From positions 310,001 to 374,000 of the forward strand of contig WOAB01000110.1 of the NCBI GenBank assembly GCA_027886185.1: a DNA stretch of 64,000 nucleotides, given 5' to 3'. The notes under the pieces are model-generated. The model did not search any database. It was given only the letters and a program-made list of their open reading frames with translations, and was not told where the DNA came from. This document shows, one piece after another, positions 35,846 to 48,190 of the stretch. The stretch is from Rheum nobile (lineage: Eukaryota; Streptophyta; Magnoliopsida; Caryophyllales; Polygonaceae). Both the position numbers and the translations under genes were made by a program. The first letter of the stretch is position 1. Every line of letters begins with the position of its first letter.

Positions 35846-36427
35846 ATCCCCCACGTGAATAGAAATGACTCTATAACACATGTGTAGTCTAGACAGAAGG
35901 ACTTTTGAGAGTACGAGCGAAGAATCCCTGCATCTGGGCTGGTGGCGTTTTTCAGCCTTGAACCACCCATAGTGAGTAGCTATCGGATTTACTCGACCAG
36001 GCAGTGAACATGATGTCTTGAACCACCCGGGCTTTGATGTAAACCTAGACAACAACTGTCACACAGTTTCATCTTCTCGCAGAACTAGGTTCTCTTATTG
36101 TGTTCATTTTGGCCGTGAACATCCCTGGTTAATCATGAGTGAACTTGGAGAATGCAGCCTCTCTTCATTCTCTTAGAAACGGCCCCATTTCACACTCACA
36201 AGGTGATTGACCATAAAAGGTATCCTGTCAACCCCATCTTTATTTCAAGGCTATGGAATCATTAAAAGTCAAGCTTAACCTAAAAACATGGACATGCAGC
36301 ACTGCTTATCATCCTAGGAACTGGGATGAGACCTATAGTCTCCCAGTGCTTTCCATGAGTCAACTTGATTTAGTTGTCCCTTTGAACCTACTTCTTGGGA
36401 TCTCCAGTCATGTAGATAGGGTATCCA
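35846..36427 (-). other. 3' non-coding region of copia element 1
   Basis: This lies between the end of the polyprotein and the 3' LTR. It begins next to the LTR with the polypurine-like ATCCCCCAC (plus-strand sense). I see no additional gene such as an env-like frame. Confidence 0.6.
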
Positions 36428-39400
36428 TCAAGCATCCTCTGTAGTCATAGGCTTTAAACCCATTCCTCTAGATGACTTTACAACTTGTTCTCGTGACAGA
36501 CCTTTAGTAAAAGGATCTGCTATGTTGTCAGCTGACTTGATATAATCTAACGTGATTACACCACTTGAGAGTAGTTGTCTAATGGTTTTATGTCGACGTC
36601 TAATGTGACGTGACTTGCCATTATATAGACGACTCAGTGCTTGAGCGATAGCTGATTGGCTATCACAGTGTACACGTAATGCCGGCACTGGCTTGTCCCA
36701 CATAGGAATATCTTCCAGAAAATTCCGAAGGTATTCAGCTTCCTCTGCTGCTTTATCTAAAGCAATGAACTCAGATTCCATAGTGGATCTGGCCAACAGT
36801 GTTTGTTTGGAAGATTTCCATGATACTGCTGCACCACCAAGTGTGAATACGTATCCACTTGTTGATTTTGAGTTTCTGGAGTCAGATATCCAGTTTGCAT
36901 CGCTGTATCCTTCCAGAACTGATGGATATCTCCCATAGTGCAGCCCATAACTCTTAGTATATCTCAAATAGTTCAATACTCTAGTTATGCCTTTCCAGTG
37001 TTTATGACCTGGGTTACTGGTGTAGCGACTTAGTACATTTACTGAGTGCGCTAGATCTGGTCGTGTGCAGTTTGTCAAGTACATAAGACTTCCTATGACA
37101 CGTGCATACTCTAGTTGTGATATTGCATCACCAGAGTTTTTAGTCAAATGGAGACGAGGGTCCACAAGACTCTTTGCTATCCCACTTGAATAGTTCTTGA
37201 ATCGTTCAAAGACTTTTTCAGCATAATGAGCTTGAGACATGATGATCCCTTCAGAATGTCTAGTGATTTTAATCCCTAGTATGACATCTGCAAGTCCCAT
37301 GTCTTTCATGTCAAACTTTCCACAAAGCATTTGCTTGGTTCGTTTGATCATGTCTTTATTGCTTCCAATGATGAGCATGTCATCTACATACAGACACAAC
37401 AGAATGTATCCATTGGGAGTGTTTTTGATGTAGATGCATTTGTCACTTTCATTTATGTTGAACCCATTTGACATCATTACACTGTCAAACTTTTCATGCC
37501 ACTGTTTTGGAGCTTGTTTGAGTCCATATAGAGACTTTACAAGTCTGCATACTTTGTTTTCCTGTCCAGGCACGACATACCCCTCAGGTTGTTTCATGTA
37601 AATTTCCTCTTCTAAATCTCCATTTAGAAAGGCGGTTTTTACATCCATTTGATGGATTTCGAGGTTTCTTAATGCTGCTATAGCAATTAGCGTTCTTATT
37701 GAAGTTATTCTCGTAACTGGAGAATAAGTGTCGAAGAAATCCTAGCCCTCTTTTTGCCGGAATCCTTGCACCACAAGTCTCGCCTTGTGCTTATCTACTG
37801 AGCCATCGGTTTTCAGTTTTGTTTTGAAAATCCATTTGCACCCAAGTGCTTTACACCCTGGTGGCAAAGTAACTAACTCCCATGTATGGTTCTGCATAAT
37901 GGAGTCGATTTCGCTTTTAACTGCTTCCTTCCATGAAGGTGCATCAGGTGTAGACATGGCTTCTTTGAAAGTTCTAGGCTCATTCTCTAAGAGGAAAGCC
38001 GTTATGAGAAAGGCCGTTGTGAACTCAGTCCCAAAGCTTTTCTCTTTTCGAGCTCTTTTGCTCCGTCTAGGTTCATCTTCTGTTTCCTGAACAGAAGTGC
38101 TAGCTTCTCCTTGTTCACGAGTCCGTTTAGGATTTTCTTTAACCTTACATGGAAACACGTTTTCGAAGAAGGATGCATTCCTAGATTCCATAACTGTATT
38201 AGCATGTATTTCTGGTATATCTGACTTATATACCAAGAAACGATAAGCACTACTGTTGTATGCGTATCCTATGAAAATACAATCTACAGTTTTAGGTCCA
38301 ATGGTGACCTTTTTGGGAGGTGGTACTGCCACTTTTGCAAGGCACCCCCACACTTTGAGGTATTTGTACGATGGTACATTTCCTTTCCACAACTCATAAG
38401 GTGTCTTTCCAGTGACCTTGTGTGGTATTTTGTTGAGAATGTAGTTTGAGGTTAGCAAAGCTTCCCCCCACATGTTCTGGGCTAACCCAGATTCTTGCAA
38501 CATTGCATTCATCATCTCTTTAAGAGTTCGATTCTTTCGTTCCGCTACTCCATTAGATTCAGGTGAATAGGGAGCGGTAGTTTGATGAACTATTCCATGT
38601 TCTCTACAGAACGCATTGAATGGTTCATTATACTCGCCTCCTCTATCACTTCGTATGATTTTAATTGTCTTACTAAGTTGGTTCTCAACTTCCAACTTGT
38701 ATTCCTTGAATTTGTCCAAGGCTTCATCTTTGCTGCGTAGTAAATACACATAGCAATATCGTGTGCTATCATCGATGAAGGTGACAAAGTACTTTTTACC
38801 TCCTCTAGTTTGTACAAACTTTAAATCACATAAGTCTGTGTGAATCAAACCCAGAGGTTCGGTTGTCCTCTCTACTTGGGGTGATGGCGTTTTTGTGAGT
38901 TTCGCTTGAACGCATACTTCACATTTATCTTTACTTAATTTGCATTTTGGAATCATATTCATGTTTATTAATCTACTAATAGATTTATAATTAACATGTC
39001 CCAATCTTTCATGTCAAATATTAAAAGACTCAACAACATAAGCAATAGGACCATTCTTATTCATTGAATCATTGGTTACAACATTTTTTGGAAGGACTGT
39101 CATTACATTCATTTTGATCAGTCCTTCTTTGACATAACCTTTTCCCAAGTATACCCCATGCTTGGATAGAACTAGCTTGTCAGACACGAAGTTGATTCCA
39201 AAGCCATTCTTGCTCAGCAGAGTGTCGGATATCAGATTCTTCCTTATGTCTGGCACATGCATGACATTTGTGAGAGTCAGCTCTTTCCCAGAAGTCAGCC
39301 TCAGCACCACTTTGCCAATACCTTCCACCTTGGACGTGGTTGAGTTCCCCATGAACAATTTCTCGTCACTCTTGCTCACTTGATAGGTAGTAAACATTCC

Positions 39401-40753
39401 CTTGTCTGAGCAGATGTGTCTTGTGGCACCAGTGTCGTACCACCATTCCTTTGGGTTTCCCCCAACCAAGTTGGCTTCAGAACAGACAACAATGAGATCA
39501 GCATCTGTGAGTGACCCTTCAGCAAGGTTAGCTTGGGACTTTCCCTTGTCTTTGCGTGGGTCGATCTTGCTTCTGCATTCATCAGCCTTGTGACCTATCT
39601 TTCCACATTTGTGGCACTTCCCACTAAACTTCTTAGCAGGAACTTTCTTGTTTGCATTCTGAGGTTGAAACTTTCTTTTCTTCCCCTTGTCTTGATGCTC
39701 AGCCAGGTTGACTTTCTGATCAGAACTCTGAACTCCATCAGCCTGACGGTTGCTTGACTCAACACGCAGCCTCACAACCAAGTCCTCGACAGTCATCGAT
39801 TTCCTCTTGTGCATCAAGTAGTTCTTGAAGTTGTCCCGCTTAGGTGGAAGCTTCTCGATGAAGGCAGCTACTTGAAAGGTTTCACAGATTTTCATGCCTT
39901 CAGCTAGGATCTCATGAACAATCAACTGAAGTTGTTCGACTTGAGCCATGGTTGGCTTGGAGTCTACCATTCCGAAGTTCATGAATTTTGCCACATCGTA
40001 CTTCTTATGGCCTGCATCTTCAGACTTATACTTCTTTATCAAAGCATCCCAGAGCTCTTTAGCAGTTTTGTAGCTGTAGTACACGTTGTACAGTGAGTCA
40101 ACCAGTCTGGCTAGGATGTACCCTCTGCACATATAGTCTCCATGTGCCCATGCTTCAACACTAGCTAGGAGGTAGGCATCTGTATTCTGATCAGAAATCA
40201 CTGGTCGTGTCTCTTTCAGAAACTTGTCCATATGCAGCGTGGTAAAAAAGAAATACATCTTTTGGTGCCATGTCTTGAAGCCGATGCCATCAAACTTGTC
40301 AGGCAGAATTCCTGAGTGTTGTGCACTTGGCATGACAGCTGCAAAGTTCCTATTCTGCGGAGCCTCTCTCACCCTCACATGGGGCAGATTGATGTCAGAC
40401 AAGTCCATAGGACTTTGAGCCAGCGGAGCCTGGGTCTGAACCAGCGGGACCTTGGTCTGAACCAACGGAGCCTGGGTCTGAACCAGCGGAACCTGAGTCT
40501 GAACCAGCGGGACCTGGGTCTGAACCAACGGAACCTGGGTCTGAACCAGCGTAACCTGGGTCTGAACCAGCGGAACCTGGGTCTGAACCAGCGAAACCTG
40601 GGTCTGAACCAGCGGAACCTGGGTCGAACTAGCAGGCAAAGTGACCGGTGGCAGACCACTCCCAAAACTGATTTGGGGCGTCGACTCACTCGGCAATTCA
40701 GCGTTCCATTCGTTTGCGGAACCAGCAGTAGCGTTGATGTTCTCGTTAGTCAT
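36428..40753 (-). pseudogene. copia 1 gag-pol polyprotein, two in-frame stops
   Basis: A single minus-strand frame starts at the ATG ending at 40753. The N-terminus has about ten VPLVQTQ-type heptads (40400-40640), then a gag domain (DKFDGIGFKTWHQKMYFF), a zinc knuckle (CHKCGKIGHKADEC), an aspartic protease DTGA site near 39440, integrase (GHVNYKSISRL; IHTDLCDLK; SDRGGEYNEPF), RT (MDVKTAFLNGDLEEEIYM; YVDDM near 37380) and RNase H (HCDSQSAIAQAL). In-frame stops are TGA at 39014-39016 (just before the GAG-pre-integrase segment) and TAG at 37742-37744 (start of RT). There is no frameshift, so decay is recent and mild. Confidence 0.88.
40400..40640 (-). repeat. 21-bp tandem repeat coding PLVQTQV heptads
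   Basis: The unit AACCAGCGGAACCTGGGTCTG recurs about ten times with small changes in the 5' part of the gag frame. Because 21 is a multiple of three, every unit keeps the frame and adds one heptapeptide. Unit number could therefore vary without destroying gag. Confidence 0.85.
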
Positions 40754-41043
40754 ATTTCAGAAACTGTTCACAAGAGCAAACCAGATTAGTATGACTTCAG
40801 AAAACAATCACGCAATTCAAACAATACATAATTCAAATCTGATTTAAACAAAAAGAGATTTCCGTATCCTCGGATCTGTTCGTACAGAAGCGGAACAACA
40901 ATTTTTGTTTCCTTCGTAACAGTTCGTTAATACGAACAGAAGAACAAGATCAAAATAATATTTGAAATCCGAGCACCTGTTCTAATAAACTCAAACAGAT
41001 CGTTAGTGCGCAGATATTAGGGAAAAAAATTCAGAATTAAGTA

Positions 41044-41940
41044 TGTAGGAACCCTAATACGGAAACGCATAAACAATCTGATAAAACGTTAGAACAGAAT
41101 TAAGGAATCGAAAGTATACCGAAACCGGAATTGAACGCAGAGTCGAGATTAGATCTCTGTCCTTAATTCTGAAACGCCCCGTATTGTGACGGTTATCGGC
41201 GTTGAGAATCCCAGGATACAACTGCGGAGTTCTTCTGATTCGCACAACCAAAAACAGAAGCTTTTCGAACCAGCGTTCTGCGGGTACTCTCAGACTCGAA
41301 AAAATTGGAAGAGGAAGGGAAGACGAGAGGATTTCTGTATTCGATGTTTTGAATGAGTTTCAGTTCTCTTCTTATTGAAGACGTCTGAACCTGTTAGCGT
41401 AACTGAGGAGAGGAGATCGTGGAGAGTCAAACGAGCCGTTGTGGCCTGATTCTCGGAACTGAACAGACCGAGTCAAATGGGAGCCCAGATCTCGGAAGCC
41501 CAACAGCCACCAGAACTGGCCCAGCTCTGCTCCAAAAAGAAGCTTAGCTGCTGCTTGGGCCGAAGGCCCATTCCACAAGCCCACAAGCCCGACCGGACCG
41601 GAACGGACGGACGGCGCGCGTGTGTGGTCAAGCTCTTCTCTCCATACTCACCAAGTTCTTACCTTGGCTTGGATGATAGTGGTTTATAAACCACTCAATT
41701 CTACTCCCACATTTCCGATGTGGGATGTAGAATTGCACCCCCGAAGCTCAAATTGGGTGTTGCGAGCAACCACCTTTGAGCCCTCATTTCTCATTCAAAC
41801 GGAACCCGAATTTATCGTATGAGCACACTACGGTGTTGAGCTCGCGGAGACGAAGCCAACGCTCCCATAATCCGGCACAACCGGTGGCCGGAGCCCACCA
41901 GAAAAGTGCCCGGAAGTTTCGCATAAATTCAGTTCCAACA
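41044..41940 (-). repeat. 5' LTR of copia element 1 (897 bp)
   Basis: This is the full-length LTR, starting TGTAGGAAC and ending GTTCCAACA (plus-strand sense). It contains the two segments missing from the 3' LTR (about 41261-41367 and 41396-41548). The TATA-like GTTTATAAACC lies near 41683. Confidence 0.88.
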
Positions 41941-41956
41941 CGGACCTCTCTGGTTG

Positions 41957-42160
41957 CCGGAAATTGTGCGGTTGGCAGGGACTAAGACAGTCGGTGGCCA
42001 GAAAGTGTGCGGTTGGCAGGGACGAAGAGCGCCGGTGGCCGGAAATCGTGCGGTTGGGAGGGACGAAGAGCGCCGGTGGCCGGAAATCATGCGGTTGGGA
42101 GGGACGAAGTGCGCCGGTGGCCGGAAAATCGTGCGGTTGAGAGTTGGACGAAGAGGGCCG
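41957..42160 (+). repeat. 41-bp minisatellite, about five units
   Basis: Units beginning CCGGAAATCGTGCGGTTGGG start at 41957, 41998, 42039, 42080 and 42121, an exact 41-bp period. The array lies just outside copia element 1. Open frames across it are Gly/Arg-rich and compositional; 41 is not a multiple of three, so a repeat protein is not expected. Confidence 0.85.
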
Positions 42161-43036
42161 GTGGGAGAAAGGATGAGTGTGCAAAATGGGTTTTTGGAAG
42201 TAGATGAGATCTGAGCAAAATAAAACTAAAATTTATGGCCGCTGCTATATACACGATAAACTTGTACGTCAAAATGTGGCGTACAAATTTTTCGCTGACG
42301 TACAGATTGGAGTTGTTTTTGCCTGTACGTCAAAGTCTGGCGTATCAGGCGTCGTGCGTATGTAAAAATTTCAAGGTGCATATAGCAGACACGAAATTTA
42401 ATATCATTTTGCCACGTGCGTCAGCGTAATTAGATACACAAAGGATTTAACTCTTGAGGGTAAGATAAACATTTTCCCCAAGTGTATTGCAATTGTGTTG
42501 TATCTTCTGTGAGCATAGAATAAACCATTGTTTATGACCGAGTTAATTAGATGAATGCACATTCTTATTACATTATTTCGTATAGAGAAATAGTCTATTC
42601 TGAAATAAAGATCACAGTATTTAAATGCAGAGACTTATTGCTTTCAAACATAAAAGTATTTTCCTCTCTTTGGGTTTGGGTTCCTGGATTTCACATATAT
42701 ACACCACCTTTTTTTGTCAAAGAAAAGTTAATTTTACCCCACATATACCACCTTTTGTTAAACCCGATTTTTAACTCAACTAGGAAACATTCTAAAGAAG
42801 ACATGAATTGAAATGTTAGATTTACTTTTAAATGCATTCAACTAATCCAAGATAAGTTAATTTTACCCCACTTATTATTAAAACAACACTTTTGAAACAA
42901 CCAAAGCCCAAAAAGTTACAACCATCCAAACTGCTACATCACCCAAAAATCTACTATCTATTAACAATTTTTCAAATCTATTTCCTAATCGTTATTAGTA
43001 TTAAGCAAACTAGCTAGATGACTGATGATTGAATGT
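42161..43036. other. intergenic DNA between the two copia elements
   Basis: I see no gene. Around 42265-42355 the word TGTACGTCAAA recurs with TGGCGTA next to it, giving a small repeat. The rest is AT-rich. An 86-codon frame at 42551-42811 has no recognisable features. Confidence 0.5.
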
Positions 43037-43237
43037 TGAAATCATACAAGCGGAAGCAAACAAAGCAAGACAGCCATGCCAGATGAACGAAGAACAACAA
43101 GGAAAAGGGAGCGAAGAGAAGGAAAAAGTGTATTCTGTAAAAGTGCTCTGAAGTTTGTTACAGAAAGTGTATTTAAGCAAAAGGGGCCACGTGAACATCA
43201 CGTGCTAACACATAACAGAATACTCAATACTCCATCA
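43037..43237 (-). repeat. 3' LTR of copia element 2
   Basis: Bounded by TGAAATCATACAAG and AATACTCCATCA (plus sense). The polyprotein frame runs about 40 bp into it before its stop at 43198-43200. Confidence 0.93.
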
Positions 43238-46200
43238 CCCCCCTCAAGATGGAGGTGGTGGTCAAGCAAACCCATCTTGGGAAGAAGAGCACGCAAATGG
43301 ACACCAGGAAGATTCTTGGTGAGAAAGTCTGCAAGCTGATGCCGAGTGGGTATGTGATGCAGGGAGATAAGACCCTCCAAGAGCTTCTCCCGAGCAAAAT
43401 GGCAATCCAGTTCGATATGCTTCGTTCGCTCGTGGAAAACTGGATTGCGAGTAATATAGACAGCAGCCTGGTTGTCACACTTGACAGGAATAGGTGTGAT
43501 ATCAGCGACGACAAGATCACCAAGAAGACGAGTCAGCCAAGCAAGTTCAGCACAAACACGGCACAGAGAGCGATACTCGGCCTCGGCAGAAGACAAAGAG
43601 ATGCTCTGTTGTTTTTTAGATTTCCAGGACACCAAATTCCCACCTAAAAAGACCACATAACCACTCACGGATTTGAGGGAATGAGGGCAAGTAGCCCAGT
43701 CCGCATCACAGTAAGCCTGGAGAGCAAGAGATGGGGACACATTGAGCAACAAAGCCTTATCTTGAGTGTTGCGAAGATAAGCTAAAACATGAAGGGCTGC
43801 TGTAAAATGGGGAACACGGGGAGCCTGATTAAACTGACTTAAAAGCTGAACGGAGAAGGCAATATCAGGCCGCGTATGCACCAGAAAATTCAGTTTGCCA
43901 ATAAGCTGTCGATAGCGAAGAGGATCCTCCAGCAACTGACCATCATCAGGAAGTAAGCGAGTGCGTAAATCCAATGGACTAGCAGCAACAGAAGAGTCAA
44001 CAGAGAAGTCCTGTAAAAGCTCACTCAGGAAACGTCGCTGACTCATAAACATCCCCTGGGGGGCAGAGATAAATTCAATACCAAGGAAAAGAGAAAGATA
44101 ACCCAAATCTTTAATCCTGAATTCAAGATCCAGGAAAGCCTTAAGAGAATGTATTTCAGTAATATCATCACCGGTGAGAAGGATGTCATCGACATAAACA
44201 GCAACAAACACCATGGATTGGGACGTTTTCTTGAAGAACAGCGAATAATCATTCAAAGATTGCTCATACCCACGAGAGCGGAGGGAAGAAGACAATTTAG
44301 CATACCATTGGCGAGAAGCTTGCTTCAAGCCATAAAGAGACTTGCGAAGACGACAAACAGAAGAGGGGTGTGGCATAACTAAACCTGGAGGCGCCTTCAT
44401 AAAAACCTCTTCATCCAAATCCCCGTGCAAGAACGCGTTGTTCACATCCAGCTGAAAAATGGGCCACTGCCTCTTCAAAGCTACTGAAATCAGCACCCTG
44501 ATGGTGGTCATTTTGATAACAGGGGAGAAAGTTTCTGTGTAGTCGACCCCTTCGCGTTGAGTAAAACCCCTCACCACAAGTCTAGCCTTATACCTTTCAA
44601 TAGTGCCATCAGCTTTCCTCTTCACCTTATACACCCACTTGCAACTGATTGCTTTCTTTCCTCTTGGTAAATCCACAACATCCCATGTCTTGTTTAGATC
44701 AAGGGCTGTAAACTCATCAGTCATAGCCTGCTGCCACACAGAGAACTGACAAGCTTCATCATAAGTATAGGGTTCACGCTCTGGTAAAGAAGTGCAAGGT
44801 AAAGAGGAACTAGGAAAGTGGAGGGTAGAGGTTAAAGTATGTGCACAGAAGCAGTCATTGTCACTAGCCAAAGAACACACATAGTCTGATAAGTAGGAAG
44901 GTATAGTGTGGGACCGGGTAGACCTTCTCAGAGGTGGAGAAGGAGGAGTAGGTAAGTTGGGTGAAGAGGCAAGTACAGGGTCATCAGAAAGTAAAGGAGT
45001 GGTTGGGAAAAGAGGGGGAATAAAGGTAGAAGTGATTGTAGAAGCATGGAAGGGAAAAATAGTCTCATGAAACACAACATCACGTGAGACAAAGACAAGT
45101 TTTCTTTCTAAGTCAAACAACTTGTATCCTTTCTTTCCAAAAGGATACCCCAAAAAGGCACAAAGTACTGCCCTGGCATGAAACTTATCCCTCCCATGTT
45201 GAAGGGTAGAAGCGAAGCAAAGACAACCAAATGATCGAAGTTGAGAATAGGTTGGCTGCTTATGATAGAGCAACTCATAAGGGGTTTGGTTGTGTAAGAG
45301 CTTAGAAGGAATTATGTTGATGATGTAGGCAGCTGTCAAAACACTCTCACCCCAGAACTTCAAAGGAAGCTTGGGCTGAAACAACAAAGCACGAGCAATC
45401 TCCAACACATGTCTATGTTTCCGCTCTATAATGCCATTCTGTTGAGGTGTTGCAACACAAGAAGTCTGATGTTCTATACCTCTTCTTTGCAAGAAATCAG
45501 ATGCCTCACGACTAGCTCCAAGTTCCAGAGCATTATCAGATCGTACAATCTGCACTGTCCTGTCAAACTGAGTACTCACCATTGCCAGAAAACTCTTCAA
45601 CATAGGAAAAGCATTGCTCTTAGCAGAGAGCAAATGAATCCAGGTAGACCTTGTAAAGTCATCCACGATGGTCAAAAAATACCTATATCCGTTGTAAGTA
45701 GACGTGTGATATGGACCCCAAATATCGATGTGAATCATCTGAAAAGGATATGTTGTAGAAATAGTACTGAGAGGAAAAGGAAGCCTGGACTGTCTTGACT
45801 TAGCACACACCAGACAAGGAGCAACCTCAGATTTATTAGTCAAGACAGGAAATGAAAGAGAAGGAAACTTGTAATATGGTAAATGTCCAAGGCGAATATG
45901 CCATAAGGCTGCATCAACATGAAAAGAAACATGACTACTAGGCACCTTATTTCTGGTATTATCCTGATGCTGGTGCTGCAAATCAGGACTAAGGAAATAT
46001 AAATCTTTGTTGGCTTTACCAATCACCATCTCCTTCTTCATAAAAGGAGCCTGCAAGGTACATCGTTCAGGTGTGAATCTCACATTACAATGCATATCTT
46101 TGATCAACTTTCCCACAGAAATCAAGTTGCATTTGAAAGTAGAAACATATAAGACATCTCTCAACAACAAATCTGTCATAACAGGAACTGTCCCAACAAT

Positions 46201-47460
46201 GTCAACAGACAACGTCTCCTTGTTTGGTAAGGAGATAACATATGGTTGTGACAAGGATCGTGTAGTAATGAACATGTTCAAGTCACAACACATATGACAA
46301 CTTGCACCGCTGTCAATAATCCATGAAGAGGCGTTAAAAACTTGTGTGGTAAACGATGTACCTGCGAAGCCTGCAAAATCGTCATGAGAAGCATCTTTCT
46401 GTTTACTAGCATCAGTGTTCAGAAACTGTAGTAGGCGTGTCAAATGTTCAGCAGTGAATTCAGGAGCAATAGTCACCCCTGACGAAGTAACTGAACTAGC
46501 AAGCCGCTGAGAACTGGGAGGTGGCCTCTTAGCAGACTGGGAGCTCTGTTGTTGAGAGGTTTGTGCATTTGGATTTTCTCTCTCTCTATAGTTAGATGAG
46601 AATCCAATGAGAAAGTAACAACGATCGATTGTGTGGTTTGTTTTCTTGCAGTTTGTGCAAAACAGTGATTTCCTCTCACCACTGTTTCTCTGTTGGCCCT
46701 GTGAAGTGCTGGAAGAACGATTTTGTTGTGTGGAGCTTTGAGGTTTGGTTTGAACATGCATAGAAGCAGATTCTGTGTTGATAGATGAGGTTGACTGAAG
46801 TTCTCTCTGCTTTTCTTCTTGCAACAAGAGAGAATAAGCATGATTGACACTAGGCAAAGGTGACATCATGAGAATAGTTCCTCGGATCATGGTATAAGCA
46901 TCATTCAACCCCATCAGAAAGTGCACAAGTTTCTCATCTTCATCACATTTAATAAACTCCTTAACAGCTCCACAAGTACAGCTAGGAAATCGTCTCAAAT
47001 TGCCAAGTTCATCCCAAAGGATTTTCATCTTTGTAAAATAGACTGAGACAGAAGTCGAACCTTGAGTGAGGGAGTTAAGGTCCTTCTTTATAGAATAGAG
47101 TTGAGCTCCGCTCAATTGACCGAATCTGCCATTCAATTCCTCCCAAACTCCATGAGCAGTGTCAGTGTATATGACACTCCTGCGAATTTCAGCACACAAT
47201 CCATTTATCAACCATGACTTGACCATATCATTGCAACGTTCCCAGCGAGCTAATTTGAGATCATCCGGCTGAGGTCACTTCAAAACACCTGTGATGAAGC
47301 CTAGCTTGTTCTTCGCCGATAGTGCCATTCTCATGGAAATGCGCCATTCACCAAAATTTTGGCCGTCAAAAACTTGAGAAACCAGAGACAAGCCTGGATG
47401 ATCGCTGGAGTGAAGAAAATAGGGATCATTGTTATCGCTTCCAGTGCCTTCAATCGCCAT
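43198..47460 (-). pseudogene. copia 2 gag-pol polyprotein, one in-frame stop
   Basis: The frame starts at the ATG ending at 47460 (MAIEGTGSDNNDPYF). After 61 codons there is an in-frame TGA at 47275-47277; it then stays open for about 1,360 codons to 43198. Domains in order: gag (DGQNFGEWRISMRMAL), zinc knuckle CTNCKKTNHTIDRC, aspartic protease with IIDSGASCHM near 46310, GAG-pre-integrase (LWHIRLGHL), integrase (HIDIWGPYHTSTYNGYRYF; VRSDNALELG), RT (LDVNNAFLHGDLDEEVFM; YVDDILLTGDD near 44190) and RNase H (SSAEAEYRSL; KHIELDCHFAREKL). All key motifs that I checked are present. The early stop would remove nearly all of the product. Confidence 0.92.
43238..43250 (-). other. polypurine tract of copia element 2
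   Basis: On the minus strand the sequence TTGAGGGGGG directly precedes the 3' LTR, in the position where plus-strand DNA synthesis is primed. Confidence 0.85.
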
Positions 47461-47584
47461 TACTGGTTTTTGGTTTTACGGTTTGAAAAGAGGGGAAAAT
47501 AAGGGAGAAAACAATACGTTTCTAGTGTTTGTCTTCGATCGAGCGATCGAGTAGAAATACAGATCAAGGATCTTCAATCCCGAA

Positions 47585-47596
47585 GCTCTGATACCA
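47585..47596 (-). other. primer binding site of copia element 2
   Basis: TGGTATCAGAGC on the minus strand, immediately next to the 5' LTR, is the standard match to the 3' end of plant initiator tRNA-Met. Confidence 0.92.
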
Positions 47597-47797
47597 TGAA
47601 ATCATACAAGCGGAAGCAAACAAAGCAAGGCAGCCATGGTAGATGAACGAAGAACAACAAGGAAAAATGAGCGAAGAGAAGGAAAAAGTGTATTCTGTAA
47701 AAGTTCTCTGAAGTTTGTTACATAAAGTGTATTTAAGCAAAAGGGGCCACGTGAACATCACGTGATAACACATAACAGAATACTCAATACTCCATCA
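47597..47797 (-). repeat. 5' LTR of copia element 2
   Basis: It has the same 201-bp length and ends as the 3' LTR, with 8 substitutions and no indels. It is followed by the AATGT duplication. Confidence 0.93.
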
Positions 47798-48151
47798 AAT
47801 GTTGTTATTTACTAACTAGTTTACCTTTGTGTTTGAAATATAAGAACTAAAGAACTTTGATTTATCTACATGCATGCATTAACACTTTTGGTTATTTATA
47901 AGATAGCTTAAAATAATGTTCATACTTGCATAATTACATTATCAAATGTCAATGCAAAAACTTAATATACAATTTTTTTGATTGTTTTTTTATAGCATCT
48001 CACGATCCTTTTATCCGACCATACGATATGATTCGAAAGGCTTCTTATAATCTGATTTACCGAACATAATAGATTTGAGCTGGAGGAAATCAACAAAATC
48101 GGTGACAATTAATAAACTGTAGAAGTAAATAATGCTCAAATTTAAAATAAA

Positions 48152-48190
48152 TTAGTGCTATATCCGTATCATATACGGGTTATTATAAAA
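48152..48190 (-). mobile_element. Helitron-like 3' terminus (CTAA type)
   Basis: On the minus strand a CCGTAT-ATG-ATACGG hairpin is followed after a short AT-rich gap by CTAA and T, fitting the CTRR rule. The body extends to the right; the 5' end was not found. Confidence 0.5.

Larger units (their letters stand above)
35202..41940 (-). mobile_element. Ty1/copia retrotransposon 1 (minus strand), unequal LTRs
   Basis: LTR-bounded element: left (3') LTR 35202-35845, right (5') LTR 41044-41940, both starting TGTAGGAAC and ending GTTCCAACA. The flanks are CGGAT (35197-35201) and CGGAC (41941-41945), a 5-bp duplication with one difference. Internal order on the minus strand is gag, protease, integrase, RT, RNase H, which defines Ty1/copia. 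A purine run (GTGGGGGAT on the minus strand) abuts the 3' LTR. The tRNA-iMet-type primer site usual in copia elements is not apparent next to the 5' LTR. Two in-frame stops make this copy non-autonomous. Confidence 0.9.
43037..47797 (-). mobile_element. Ty1/copia retrotransposon 2 (minus strand), structurally complete
   Basis: Two 201-bp LTRs (43037-43237 and 47597-47797) with TG...CA ends are flanked by perfect AATGT duplications (43032-43036 and 47798-47802). A primer site complementary to initiator tRNA-Met (TGGTATCAGAGC on the minus strand) directly abuts the 5' LTR, and a TTGAGGGGGG polypurine tract abuts the 3' LTR. The LTRs differ at 8 of 201 positions. One long polyprotein frame fills the interior, with a single in-frame stop. 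This is the best preserved mobile element in the window. Confidence 0.95.

Noticed and set aside
35846..36427. env-like third frame in copia element 1
   Set aside because: The open frames are short and not continuous, and show no membrane segments of note.
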